A DNA stretch of 9,835 bases from assembly GCA_016930895.1 (NCBI GenBank), contig JAFGFV010000474.1:1-9835 (forward strand). Direction: 5' to 3'. Position 1 is the stretch's first letter. The number at the start of each line of letters is the position of its first letter. This DNA is from Spirochaetales bacterium. GTDB taxonomy: Bacteria; Spirochaetota; Spirochaetia; SZUA-6; DRHE01. The position numbers and the translations under genes were made by a program. Of this stretch, positions 1-6,124 are shown piece after piece. The notes beneath the pieces are model-generated. The model ran no database searches, was not told the origin of the DNA, and was given only the letters and a program-made list of their open reading frames with translations.

Positions 1-674
1 ACCAGCCTCTCGCCGTCCAGATACGTGCCCCCATCCCCCCGGGGCGTCCAGACCTTGACGATGAACTCCTCGTTGGCCGCGTTCTCCACCTCCGCCAGCT
101 CGTCCAGGACCCCGAGGGCATCCTGGTAGTTGCCGGGAAGCACGGACACCCCGGCGGGCAGCCGGCCTTTGTCGATCGTGAGAGCGGTCGCGCCGAGGAT
201 CGTCCCACGTTCCACATCGGCGAGCTCCAGGAAAACCCGGACCCCGGTCCCTTCGTCGAAAAACCGCCCGCCGAGCAGCCCCTGGATCGACTGGAGCCTG
301 CCCACTTCGATCCGGGAATCCGGGTCCGTGAGGTCGCTCAGGGAGAGCTCCGCCGCTTCCAGCATCTCCTCCAGCCGGTCCCGGGCAAAGAGCTGGAAGT
401 AGGAGCGTTGAGTGATCAGGAACGCGCTTTCGCTCTCCAGCAGCCTCGAGAAGGGGCTGCCGATCTTCTTGTCCGCGTAGGTGAAGGTACCCAGGGCCAC
501 CACCATCCCGGCCGGCGCGCCGGACTCCAGGGTGGCGAGCCCTTCGGCGAGGGCGGCCCGGAGACTCGCGTCGGCGGACAGCAGGGCGGGAAGCAACAGA
601 AACAGGCCGGCGAAGAGCTTTCGCAGGCGGAGGCCTCCGGGCGCCCGGGAGGGCAGACGGCAGGCTACTCGCAT
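1..674 (-). CDS. Secreted FlgO/CsgG-like protein with start of a DUF4384-like domain (partial)
   Basis: The gene runs leftwards off the window, so only the first 224 codons are visible. The ATG at 672-674 overlaps the end of the upstream gene by 10 bases; I see no clear ribosome site, so translational coupling is likely. Residues 16-34 look like a signal peptide (basic LRLRK, then a leucine-rich core, likely cut after LLSA). Residues 55-168 resemble the FlgO/CsgG-type fold: a strand with GTFTY, a helix pair, LITQRSYFQLFARDRLEEML (the usual 'gkf.vveR..l..il' pattern), then LLGGRFF and a strand pair with VFLELADVERGTIL. From about residue 204 the sequence FIVKVWTPRG...TYLDGERL matches the opening of DUF4384 domains ('Y..GE.l'). 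Proteins of this architecture are exported to the periplasm or outer membrane of diderms; their molecular role is poorly known. It is the last visible gene of a three-gene envelope operon. The family call is from pattern memory. Confidence 0.72.
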   Translation of the reverse strand, partial: MRVACRLPSRAPGGLRLRKLFAGLFLLLPALLSADASLRAALAEGLATLESGAPAGMVVALGTFTYADKKIGSPFSRLLESESAFLITQRSYFQLFARDRLEEMLEAAELSLSDLTDPDSRIEVGRLQSIQGLLGGRFFDEGTGVRVFLELADVERGTILGATALTIDKGRLPAGVSVLPGNYQDALGVLDELAEVENAANEEFIVKVWTPRGDGGTYLDGERL

Positions 675-1099
675 TTGACCAACAGGATGTAGCTGCCGCC
701 GTCGCTGTAGCTCTCCCGGATGATGCCGAGGGTGTACCAGCCGTTGCTCGTCTCCCCGTAATAGCTCTGCGAGCCCTCCGAGTAGCCGTAGTCAGGGGAA
801 CCCCAGGTGTCGCAGTCCAGCTGCCACTCGAGGCTGAAGTCGTCATCCGGAAGGATGATCTCGAAGTGCACGGTGCCGTTGTAGCCGTTGCCAAACAGGT
901 ACCAGTCCTCGTAATCATCGCCGATCAGCTTTCCGGACACTGCGATCTCGCTGACGAGGTCCAGGTCCACTGCACTGAAGCGATCGTCGTTGGGTTCCTC
1001 GTCCCGGCCAACGGACTCGCCCAGAATGCAGCCGCTGAGAATCCCGGCGAGCAGCAGCGCCAAGACGCCGGCGCACAATGCCTTCCTCATGATCTTCAT
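665..1099 (-). CDS. Small lipoprotein with PPC-like (pre-peptidase C-terminal) domain
   Basis: A 144-residue predicted lipoprotein. The start at 1097-1099 is chosen because AAGGAG lies eight bases upstream; the frame stays open further upstream only by running into the preceding gene. Residues 1-24 are a lipoprotein signal: MKIMRK, a hydrophobic stretch, then lipobox LSGC with Cys24 as the lipidation site. The residue after Cys24 is Ile, not Asp, which in the enterobacterial Lol rule favours the outer membrane. Residues 35-110 resemble a stand-alone PPC domain: DEEPNDDRFSA is the family's typical opening, followed by SGKLIGDDYEDWYLF, the usual 'g.l...gD.DwY.f' strand. The protein is acidic and rich in Tyr, Gly and Ser. 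PPC domains normally sit at the C terminus of secreted peptidases, so an isolated one is more likely a binding or structural module. It lies 16 bases after the beta-barrel gene and overlaps the next gene by 10 bases. Confidence 0.78.
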   Translation of the reverse strand: MKIMRKALCAGVLALLLAGILSGCILGESVGRDEEPNDDRFSAVDLDLVSEIAVSGKLIGDDYEDWYLFGNGYNGTVHFEIILPDDDFSLEWQLDCDTWGSPDYGYSEGSQSYYGETSNGWYTLGIIRESYSDGGSYILLVKCE

Positions 1100-1115
1100 A
1101 GGTTGCGCTCCTTTC

Positions 1116-1673
1116 TCAGTCCAGAAACACCCCGGCGGACACGCCCAGGGAGAAGAAGGGAGAGAGCTCGTCGCTGACGAAGGCCAGACTGGCACCCCCT
1201 TTCAGCAGCGCCTGGACGACCAGGCGGTTTCGGAACACAACGTGCATCCCCGCTTCGGCGTAGAACGGGAACACGGTGGTGAGGGCGGCGTAGTACATGT
1301 TCAGGGGGTAGTAGCTGTACGCCTCGTAGCCGACGATGCCGTATCCGAACCCGAGACCCAACAGGTAGGCGGCAAAGTAGCTGCCCATGGCCGGGGTCAG
1401 GCGGCCGTAGTAGCGGACCGCAAAGGTGCCGATCGCGCCGATGCCCACCTCCTCGGTCTCCTGCGGGATCGTCGCCGTGATGGCGTCCCCGCTGAGCGAC
1501 AACCCGAGTCCGCCCCCGAGGAGCACGGTCGCCTCGAGAGCGCCGCCGAGGATCAGGTTGTCCCCCCGGATCACGTCCACCCCCCCGAGAAGCAGGAACG
1601 CCTGGGCCGGCGCCGCAGCGGGCAGGAGGACCCCCAGGACCGCGAGCAAGAGCAACAGCTTTTTCCCTGACAT
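1116..1673 (-). CDS. Predicted outer-membrane beta-barrel-like protein
   Basis: A 185-residue exported protein of unknown function. The start at 1671-1673 is preceded by a GAGGTG ribosome site about six bases away; the frame remains open upstream to 1934, but that part crosses the promoter and has no signal sequence. Residues 1-25 form a classic type I signal peptide: MSGKK, a long Leu/Ala/Val core, and an AQA cleavage site. The mature part consists of short alternating hydrophobic strands rich in Gly, Tyr and Phe (for example AVRYYGRL, GSYFAAYLLGLGFGYGI, TVFPFYAEAGMHVVF, FFSLGVSAGVF), as expected of a small outer-membrane beta barrel of about eight strands. The final residues are FLD rather than the usual terminal aromatic, so assembly by the BAM machinery is an inference. 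It is the first gene of the operon and directly follows the promoter. I recognise no specific family. Confidence 0.75.
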   Translation of the reverse strand: MSGKKLLLLLAVLGVLLPAAAPAQAFLLLGGVDVIRGDNLILGGALEATVLLGGGLGLSLSGDAITATIPQETEEVGIGAIGTFAVRYYGRLTPAMGSYFAAYLLGLGFGYGIVGYEAYSYYPLNMYYAALTTVFPFYAEAGMHVVFRNRLVVQALLKGGASLAFVSDELSPFFSLGVSAGVFLD

Positions 1674-1998
1674 CTTCTCACCTCTTCCTTCGGCGCCAAC
1701 TGCTGAGGACAGTACCTGCGGAGCTTCAGTATAGAAGGGGCAAAACCCATTGTCCAGGAAAAGAGGCGCGTCAGCCGGCGACCGCTGTCCGCCTGCCGTC
1801 AGTCGGAGTTCAGGCGAACCGTGTTCGGCTGGCCTGAGCGTCGAAGAATCGGAAGAGGGAGGGGATGGAGCTGCTCGCGCCGGCTGGAGGACCCTCGGGG
1901 AGAGTGCTATCATCGAGGGCAAGGCGGCGGTCATCGTAGGCTCCCATGATCGTTCGGGAGCCCTGGCCCTGGCTGCGGTCGACGTCTGGGGGCATCAT
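1674..1998. other. Intergenic region between divergent envelope operon and HDAC-like gene
   Basis: This 325-base stretch holds the minus-strand operon promoter and, if the HDAC-like gene starts at its GTG at 1999, no coding sequence. A frame continuous with that gene stays open back to an ATG at 1750, but the extra 83 residues do not look like part of the enzyme family. I found no convincing plus-strand promoter; TATCAT at 1908-1913 is a lone -10-like hexamer without a good -35. No RNA gene or repeat was seen. Confidence 0.55.
1728..1756 (-). promoter_or_regulatory. Sigma70-type promoter of the envelope operon
   Basis: On the minus strand, TGGACA (1751-1756, five of six matches to TTGACA) is followed after exactly 17 bases by TATACT (1728-1733, five of six matches to TATAAT). 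Transcription would start near 1721, giving a leader of about 48 bases before the ATG at 1673. The hexamers and spacing are seen directly; activity is inferred. Confidence 0.72.
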
Positions 1999-2886
1999 GT
2001 GATCTACTCTCCAGCGGCCATACCGGTGTTTTACGACCCCAGGCAAAGCGTGGCGGACAGCGTCGGCTTTTCTCCCAGCGCCGGAAAGCCGGGGACATTT
2101 GTCCGGGCCGTCGAGAAACGTCGCTTCGTCCGAATCGTCGCAGACTGGGAGCCCCTTACGGTCGATCAGATCGCGGCAGCCCACGATAGAAACCACGTAA
2201 CCGAGATTCTCAGCTGCAGGGAAGCCAACGGGTTCGGGAACCACCTGCGGTCCGTCGCCGACTCGCTGCCCTGGACCACCGGCAGCTTCTTCCATGCCGC
2301 CCGGCACGCCGTTCTGAACAGGACGTTCGCCGTCTCTCCCACCAGCGGCTTCCATCACGCGACGTACGGGGAGTCCATGATGTTCTGCACCTTCAACGGC
2401 CTGATGATCGCCGCCATACTGCTGAGCAGGGAAGGCCTCGTCGGAAGGATAGGCGTCGTGGATTTCGACGCCCACTTCGGCAACGGAACGGCGGAGATCA
2501 TTCACCGTCTAGACCTCCACTACGTCAGCCAGATGTCCTTCGCCGTGATTGCACGAGAACCGCATCCGGAGTACGACCAGTGGCTCAACCGTCTTCCCGA
2601 AGAGCTGGAAAAGCAGTTCGCTGAGGTTGATCTGATACTGTACCAGGCGGGAGCGGATTGCCACGTCGAAGACCCGCTGGGAGGACAACTCACGACCGAG
2701 CAGATGTACCGGAGAGATCAGGTGGTATTCGCGTTCGCCAGAGATCGCGGGATCCCGCTGGTGTGGAACCTCGCAGGCGGGTACCAGGAGCCGCTGTCCA
2801 AGGTGATCGTTCTGCACTGCCGGACCCTCGAGGCGCACGCCCGCTGCCTGGCCCGGCCCCCTTCGGCTGCCCGCCCGCCTGAGTAA
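1999..2886 (+). CDS. Histone deacetylase / acetylpolyamine amidohydrolase family protein
   Basis: A predicted Zn-dependent deacylase of 295 residues, close to the usual bacterial size. The family acts on acetyl-lysine, acetylpolyamines or other small amides; the substrate here is unknown. I place the start at GTG 1999 because a GGGGG run lies about six bases upstream and because the protein then opens with MIYSP, the usual first strand. Motifs from that start: the tandem catalytic histidines in GFHHATYGE (119-120); MMFCTFNGLMIAA (normally GFCxFNxxAxA); DFDAHFGNGT, with zinc ligands Asp157 and His159; GADCHVEDPLGG, with zinc ligand Asp220; and LAGGY, with catalytic Tyr262. The second His of the usual DxDxHHG motif is Phe160, and the usual PGHHA is GFHHA. 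The protein is cytoplasmic, with no signal peptide. It stands alone, divergent from the envelope operon and convergent with the flavin oxidoreductase. Confidence 0.88.
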   Translation: MIYSPAAIPVFYDPRQSVADSVGFSPSAGKPGTFVRAVEKRRFVRIVADWEPLTVDQIAAAHDRNHVTEILSCREANGFGNHLRSVADSLPWTTGSFFHAARHAVLNRTFAVSPTSGFHHATYGESMMFCTFNGLMIAAILLSREGLVGRIGVVDFDAHFGNGTAEIIHRLDLHYVSQMSFAVIAREPHPEYDQWLNRLPEELEKQFAEVDLILYQAGADCHVEDPLGGQLTTEQMYRRDQVVFAFARDRGIPLVWNLAGGYQEPLSKVIVLHCRTLEAHARCLARPPSAARPPE

Positions 2887-2899
2887 GCTGCAGGGGCTC

Positions 2900-2911
2900 G
2901 CGGGCGCCCGC
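2900..2911. repeat. 12-base perfect palindrome between convergent genes
   Basis: GCGGGCGCCCGC lies 13 bases after the HDAC-like stop codon. It could form only a four-pair stem with a four-base loop and is not followed by a T run on either strand, so I do not call it a terminator. The rest of the 84-base convergent gap shows nothing else. Confidence 0.4.
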
Positions 2912-2970
2912 TCTCCCAGGGACGTGGCTCGTCTCGCCCCGACTCGCCCACCTGCTCTCTGTCCCCGGTC

Positions 2971-3978
2971 TCAACCCTCCGGCTGCCAGCAGCGCAGAGG
3001 CTCACGCCGCTTCAGGCACTCGTTGCACGAGATGCAGGTGGAGCGCTCCTGGGAGCCCCGGCGGAAACGCTCGATCAAATCCGGCTCGCGGATCAACGGC
3101 CGGCACAAGGCGATGAGGTCCGCGGCCCCGGACGCCAGGGTCTCGTGCATCACCGCCAGCGAGCGGTAGCCGTGCACGCTGATCACGGGAATGGACAGGG
3201 CCTGCTTGAAGGCCCGCGCCTGTTCGCGGAAGAAGCCTTCGTCCTCCACCCGTTTGGGTCGGCGCATGTTCATGCCCGGCCGCAGGCCCCCGGAAACCTC
3301 CAGGGCGGCCAGACCCGAGTCTCGCGCCCAGCGGGCCACCTGAACCGACTCCTCGAGGGTCAGTCCTCCCGGCTGTCCGTCCGACGAAGCGAGCTTCATC
3401 AGCAGGGGGAACTCCGGCCCGACCCGTCGGCGAACCTCGACGAGGATCTCCCGCAGCAGACGCGCCCGGTTCTCCAGGCTCCCGCCGTACGCATCCGTGC
3501 GTCGGTTGGTCAGGGGCGAGAGGCTTTGGTTGAGCAGGTAACCGTGCGCCGCGTGGATCTGCACCCCGTCCAGGCCGGCCTCCCGGGCTCGCGCCGCCGC
3601 CGCGCCCCAGGCCTCCACCAGCCGCGGCCCTTCACTCTCGGCGAAGGCAGGCCCCTCCGGCACGGCGTGGTTGAGCTGGGCCACGATTCGAGCCGGCCCT
3701 TCGCCGTGCACCGCCGCGGCCAGCCGGGCGAAGCCCGGGATCTTGTCGTCGTCATCCAGTCCGAGCATGCTCGGCGTGACCCGCCCCTGCGGGCGCACGT
3801 AGGCGTGGCCGACGACGATCAAGCCGACCCCGCCGCCGGCCAGCCGGCGGACGAGCTCCTCCTCGGCGGCAGTCACCCGCCCCTGCTCGTCGGCCATGAA
3901 GGCGTGGGTGGCAGAACGCGCAAAACGGTTGGGCAGGCGCAACGCGCCGATGCTCACCGGGGAGAACGGGACGCCCAT
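2971..3978 (-). CDS. Old Yellow Enzyme family NADH:flavin oxidoreductase, compact form
   Basis: An FMN-dependent TIM-barrel oxidoreductase of 335 residues, probably reducing an activated alkene (enone or enoyl thioester) with NAD(P)H; the substrate is unknown. The start at 3976-3978 has AGGAG ten bases upstream and gives the usual opening FSPVSIGALRLPNRFARSATH; an ATG at 4026 in the same frame is less likely. Diagnostic motifs: QLNHA (101-105), the substrate/FMN-binding histidines in IHAAHGYLLNQSLSP (141-155), and NRRTDAYGGSLENR (158-171). The C-terminal barrel has ISVHGY and ALCRPLIREPDL. At residues 315-330 there is CISCNEC...C, four cysteines resembling the Fe-S ligands of 2,4-dienoyl-CoA reductase-type members, though with two rather than three residues between the second and third Cys. 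The segment between QLNHA and the HAAHGYL motif is about 30 residues shorter than I expect for the family. There is no C-terminal FAD/NAD domain. Cytoplasmic single gene. Confidence 0.9.
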   Translation of the reverse strand: MGVPFSPVSIGALRLPNRFARSATHAFMADEQGRVTAAEEELVRRLAGGGVGLIVVGHAYVRPQGRVTPSMLGLDDDDKIPGFARLAAAVHGEGPARIVAQLNHAVPEGPAFAESEGPRLVEAWGAAAARAREAGLDGVQIHAAHGYLLNQSLSPLTNRRTDAYGGSLENRARLLREILVEVRRRVGPEFPLLMKLASSDGQPGGLTLEESVQVARWARDSGLAALEVSGGLRPGMNMRRPKRVEDEGFFREQARAFKQALSIPVISVHGYRSLAVMHETLASGAADLIALCRPLIREPDLIERFRRGSQERSTCISCNECLKRREPLRCWQPEG

Positions 3979-4075
3979 GAGGTCAACGCTCCTGTATATC
4001 GTTTGCCATGTGGTGAGACCGAGCATACTCCATTCCTTCCGTGAAAGACACCCCCCGCAGGTTTTCCGGACGGAG

Positions 4076-4092
4076 TCCTGCCTGCGGCAGGA
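4076..4092. repeat. Perfect 7-bp inverted repeat in the divergent intergenic region
   Basis: TCCTGCC and GGCAGGA are separated by TGC. The element sits about 57 bases upstream of the symporter -35 box and about 100 bases upstream of the oxidoreductase start. It has no T run, so it could be an operator or chance; nothing in the window says which. Confidence 0.35.
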
Positions 4093-4122
4093 TGATTTCC
4101 CGGCCGGCAACAGCGTTGCTCG

Positions 4123-4140
4123 CTCCCATCACTCCCATCA
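4123..4140. repeat. Two tandem copies of a 9-base unit (CTCCCATCA)
   Basis: Two exact adjacent copies, followed by a decayed partial third (CTCACGA). They end eight bases before the symporter -35 box. They may be a direct-repeat regulator site, or simple slippage. Confidence 0.35.
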
Positions 4141-4148
4141 CTCACGAA

Positions 4149-4177
4149 TTGCTCCCCGGGTCAAAGCATGCTATAAG
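4149..4177 (+). promoter_or_regulatory. Candidate sigma70 promoter of the symporter gene
   Basis: TTGCTC (4149-4154, three of six matches) is followed after 17 bases by TATAAG (4172-4177, five of six matches). Transcription would start near 4184, leaving a leader of about 26 bases. An AGGAGG overlaps the -10 box at 4175-4180 with no start codon after it, so it is probably not a ribosome site; the functional AGGAGG lies five bases before the GTG at 4210. Confidence 0.5.
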
Positions 4178-4209
4178 GAGGACAACGTCCGACACGGGAG
4201 GAGGCGGTC

Positions 4210-5988
4210 GTGGAGTTCAACTCGTCTCTGGTTCTCATCGTTCTGGGGGTCTACCTGGCGTTCATGCTCTATCTCGGCTTTTTCTTCAAGAACCGGGTGA
4301 GCAGCTTCGCCGACTTCATCCTGGGCAACCGGGGCATACCCTGGTTCGTCATCGCCATGACCATGCTGGCGACCCTGGCCAACGCGCAGCAGACCCTGGG
4401 AATAGCCGGAGTCAGCTACTCCCTGGGTGTCTCGCCGATGATCTGGTTCTTCATCCTGGTGAACATCTTCATCTACCCGCTTCTGGTCAGGCTCGGGTCC
4501 CGCTACCGCCACCTGAACTTCGACACGATCGTGGATCTGGCCGAAGCACGGTACCTCGGTTCCGGGAGGAACACCATCCTGCTGGCCATCTGGCAGATCG
4601 CCTGGGGGATCGTCTCCACTGCCATCTGTTTCTTTGGCGGGGCCCTGGTGATCGAGACGGTTTTCGGGGTATCCATGTGGCTGGCCATTCTCATCGTCGG
4701 GGTCATCACCGTGTTCTACTGCATGATGGGGGGCCTCAACGGGGTCGTGTTCACCGACACCATCCAGTGGCTCATCATCATCTTCGGGACCGCCTTCCTG
4801 GTTCCCTCGGTCTTTGCCAAGTTCGGGTCCTTTTCGGAGCTCTTCCGTGCCGTCCTCGGGAACAGCGGTTTTGCTCCCGTGGAAGGAGCGGCGGTCTGAC
4901 CGGGCTATACGGACCTGTTCTCCCTGCCCATCTTTGCCGGGGTTACCCCCATCGCCCTCATCGCCATGGGTCTGGCCGGTTCGCTGTGGATTCCCATCGA
5001 TCTGGGGTTCATGCAGAGGATGCTGGCCGCCAAGGATCCCAAGGAAGGCCGCAGGGCTGGCCTGGGGTTCCTGCTCATCGTGACCCTCTGGGCCTGCATC
5101 ATGGTCGCCATGGGTGTCATGGCCGGACAGATCTTCCCGGGCGTCAAGGTCACCGATTCGGTCATCCTGCTCATGGCCAACGCCGCCATGCCCGGGATCG
5201 GCGTGGCCATCTTCGTCACCGCCATCACCGCCGCGGTCATGAGTACCGTGTCCACCTATCTGAACGCCACGGCGGCCATCATCACCAAGAACATCTACAA
5301 GCGCTTCATCAACAAGAATGCAGACGACAAACAGATGGTCCGCTTCATCCGCATCATGATTCCGGTGGTGGCCGTAGCGGCGTTGAGCTTCGCCCCCACC
5401 GTCCGGAACGCCGGGGTGTTCGCCACCGCCATCACCGCGCAGATCGTGCTGTGCGCCGCCGTAACTCCGCTGATTCTTCTTTCCACCTACTGGAAGAGGA
5501 TGACCGAAGCGGCCGCCTTCTGGGGCTGCCTGGTGAGCGGCGTCGTGACTCTGGCTCTGGTCTTCTACTCTGGCGGTGGGACCGCGGTGTTTTACGGTGC
5601 CGGCATCGGCGGTGTCCCGGCCATCTTCATCGGGCTGGCCATCGGCTTCGTCATCTACCTGATCGCGAGCTGGCTCAAGCCCTACAACCCCGACGCCGTG
5701 GGTCCCGTGTTCAGAGAGATCTTCGAAAGCGAGCGGAGGCCGGCGCGGGTCAGGAACACCGATCTCTTCGTCATCGGCGGCGCGATCGTCCTCATTCTCA
5801 TCGCCATTCTGGTCAAGAGCTCCTCGGGCGTGAAGAAGGCTTGGCCTCCCCTTTCCGGAGCAGGCGGCATGATCACGGACATCGTGTTTTATGCTCTGGC
5901 GGTGGGCCTCTCGCTCATCAGCATCTACATCCTGGTGCGCACCATTGGCTGGGTGAGAAGTCTGAAAAAGGAAAGAACGAAGAGCTGA
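4210..5988 (+). pseudogene. Sodium:solute symporter (SSS/SLC5 family) interrupted by one in-frame TGA
   Basis: One 592-position reading frame, of normal family length, starts at GTG 4210 (AGGAGG five bases upstream) and ends at TGA 5986-5988, but codon 230 (4897-4899) is TGA. Both halves are in the same frame and both look intact. Before the stop: TM1 at about 7-26, the unwound-helix region with TMLATLANAQQTLG, and the family pattern MMGGLNGVVFTDTIQW (172-187). After it: IPIDLGFMQRMLAAKDPKEG, then AAVMSTVSTYLNATAAII in the eighth-helix region that carries sodium-site residues in this LeuT-fold family, and further membrane helices to a basic tail. The first in-frame ATG after the stop (4966) lies inside a membrane segment and has no ribosome site, so the second half is not an independent gene. 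The cause is a recent nonsense mutation, a base-calling error or readthrough. TGA ends other genes here, so recoding is unlikely. Intact members import sugars, amino acids, carboxylates or vitamins with Na+; the substrate is not predictable. Confidence 0.85.
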
Positions 5989-6014
5989 CCCGGCGCAAGA
6001 AACTGACTCCCTCC

Positions 6015-6050
6015 AAGGCCGCCCGCCTCTCCGCGGGCGGCTTTTCTTCT
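6015..6050 (+). terminator. Rho-independent terminator of the symporter gene
   Basis: A perfect nine-pair GC-rich stem, GCCGCCCGC (6018-6026) with GCGGGCGGC (6033-6041), encloses the six-base loop CTCTCC and is followed by TTTTCTTCT. Flanking A-T and G-T pairs can extend the stem to about 12. It begins some 27 bases after the symporter stop codon. The opposite strand has no T run after the stem, so it acts in one direction. Confidence 0.92.
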
Positions 6051-6124
6051 AATGACACGATGCGACCGGCCGTGCCGGAAGTGCACCAAACGCGAGCGCA
6101 GCGCGGATGCCGCGGAGCTGGCCC

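Larger units (their letters stand above)
3979..4209. other. Intergenic region between divergent oxidoreductase and symporter genes
   Basis: This 231-base stretch contains the symporter promoter, a 7-base-pair hairpin and a short tandem repeat, each listed separately. For the minus-strand oxidoreductase I found only weak -10-like hexamers (TATGCT on the minus strand at about 4020-4025) without a good -35. No small gene or structured RNA was recognised. Confidence 0.5.

Noticed and set aside
1897..1913. Plus-strand promoter for the HDAC-like gene at TATCAT
   Set aside because: No acceptable -35 hexamer occurs at 16-19 bases upstream.
2900..2911. Intrinsic terminator after the HDAC-like gene
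   Set aside because: The palindrome gives only a four-pair stem and is not followed by a T run on either strand.
3145..4044. A 299-codon plus-strand open frame opposite the flavin oxidoreductase
   Set aside because: The minus strand encodes an unmistakable OYE protein; the plus-strand product has no recognisable motif.
4897..4899. Selenocysteine or a recoded genetic code at the internal TGA
   Set aside because: Symporters are not known selenoproteins, I see no convincing downstream selenocysteine-insertion hairpin, and TGA ends other genes in the window.
4966..5988. The second half of the symporter as an independent gene starting at ATG 4966
   Set aside because: The ATG is inside a membrane segment, has no ribosome site, and the frame is continuous with the first half.
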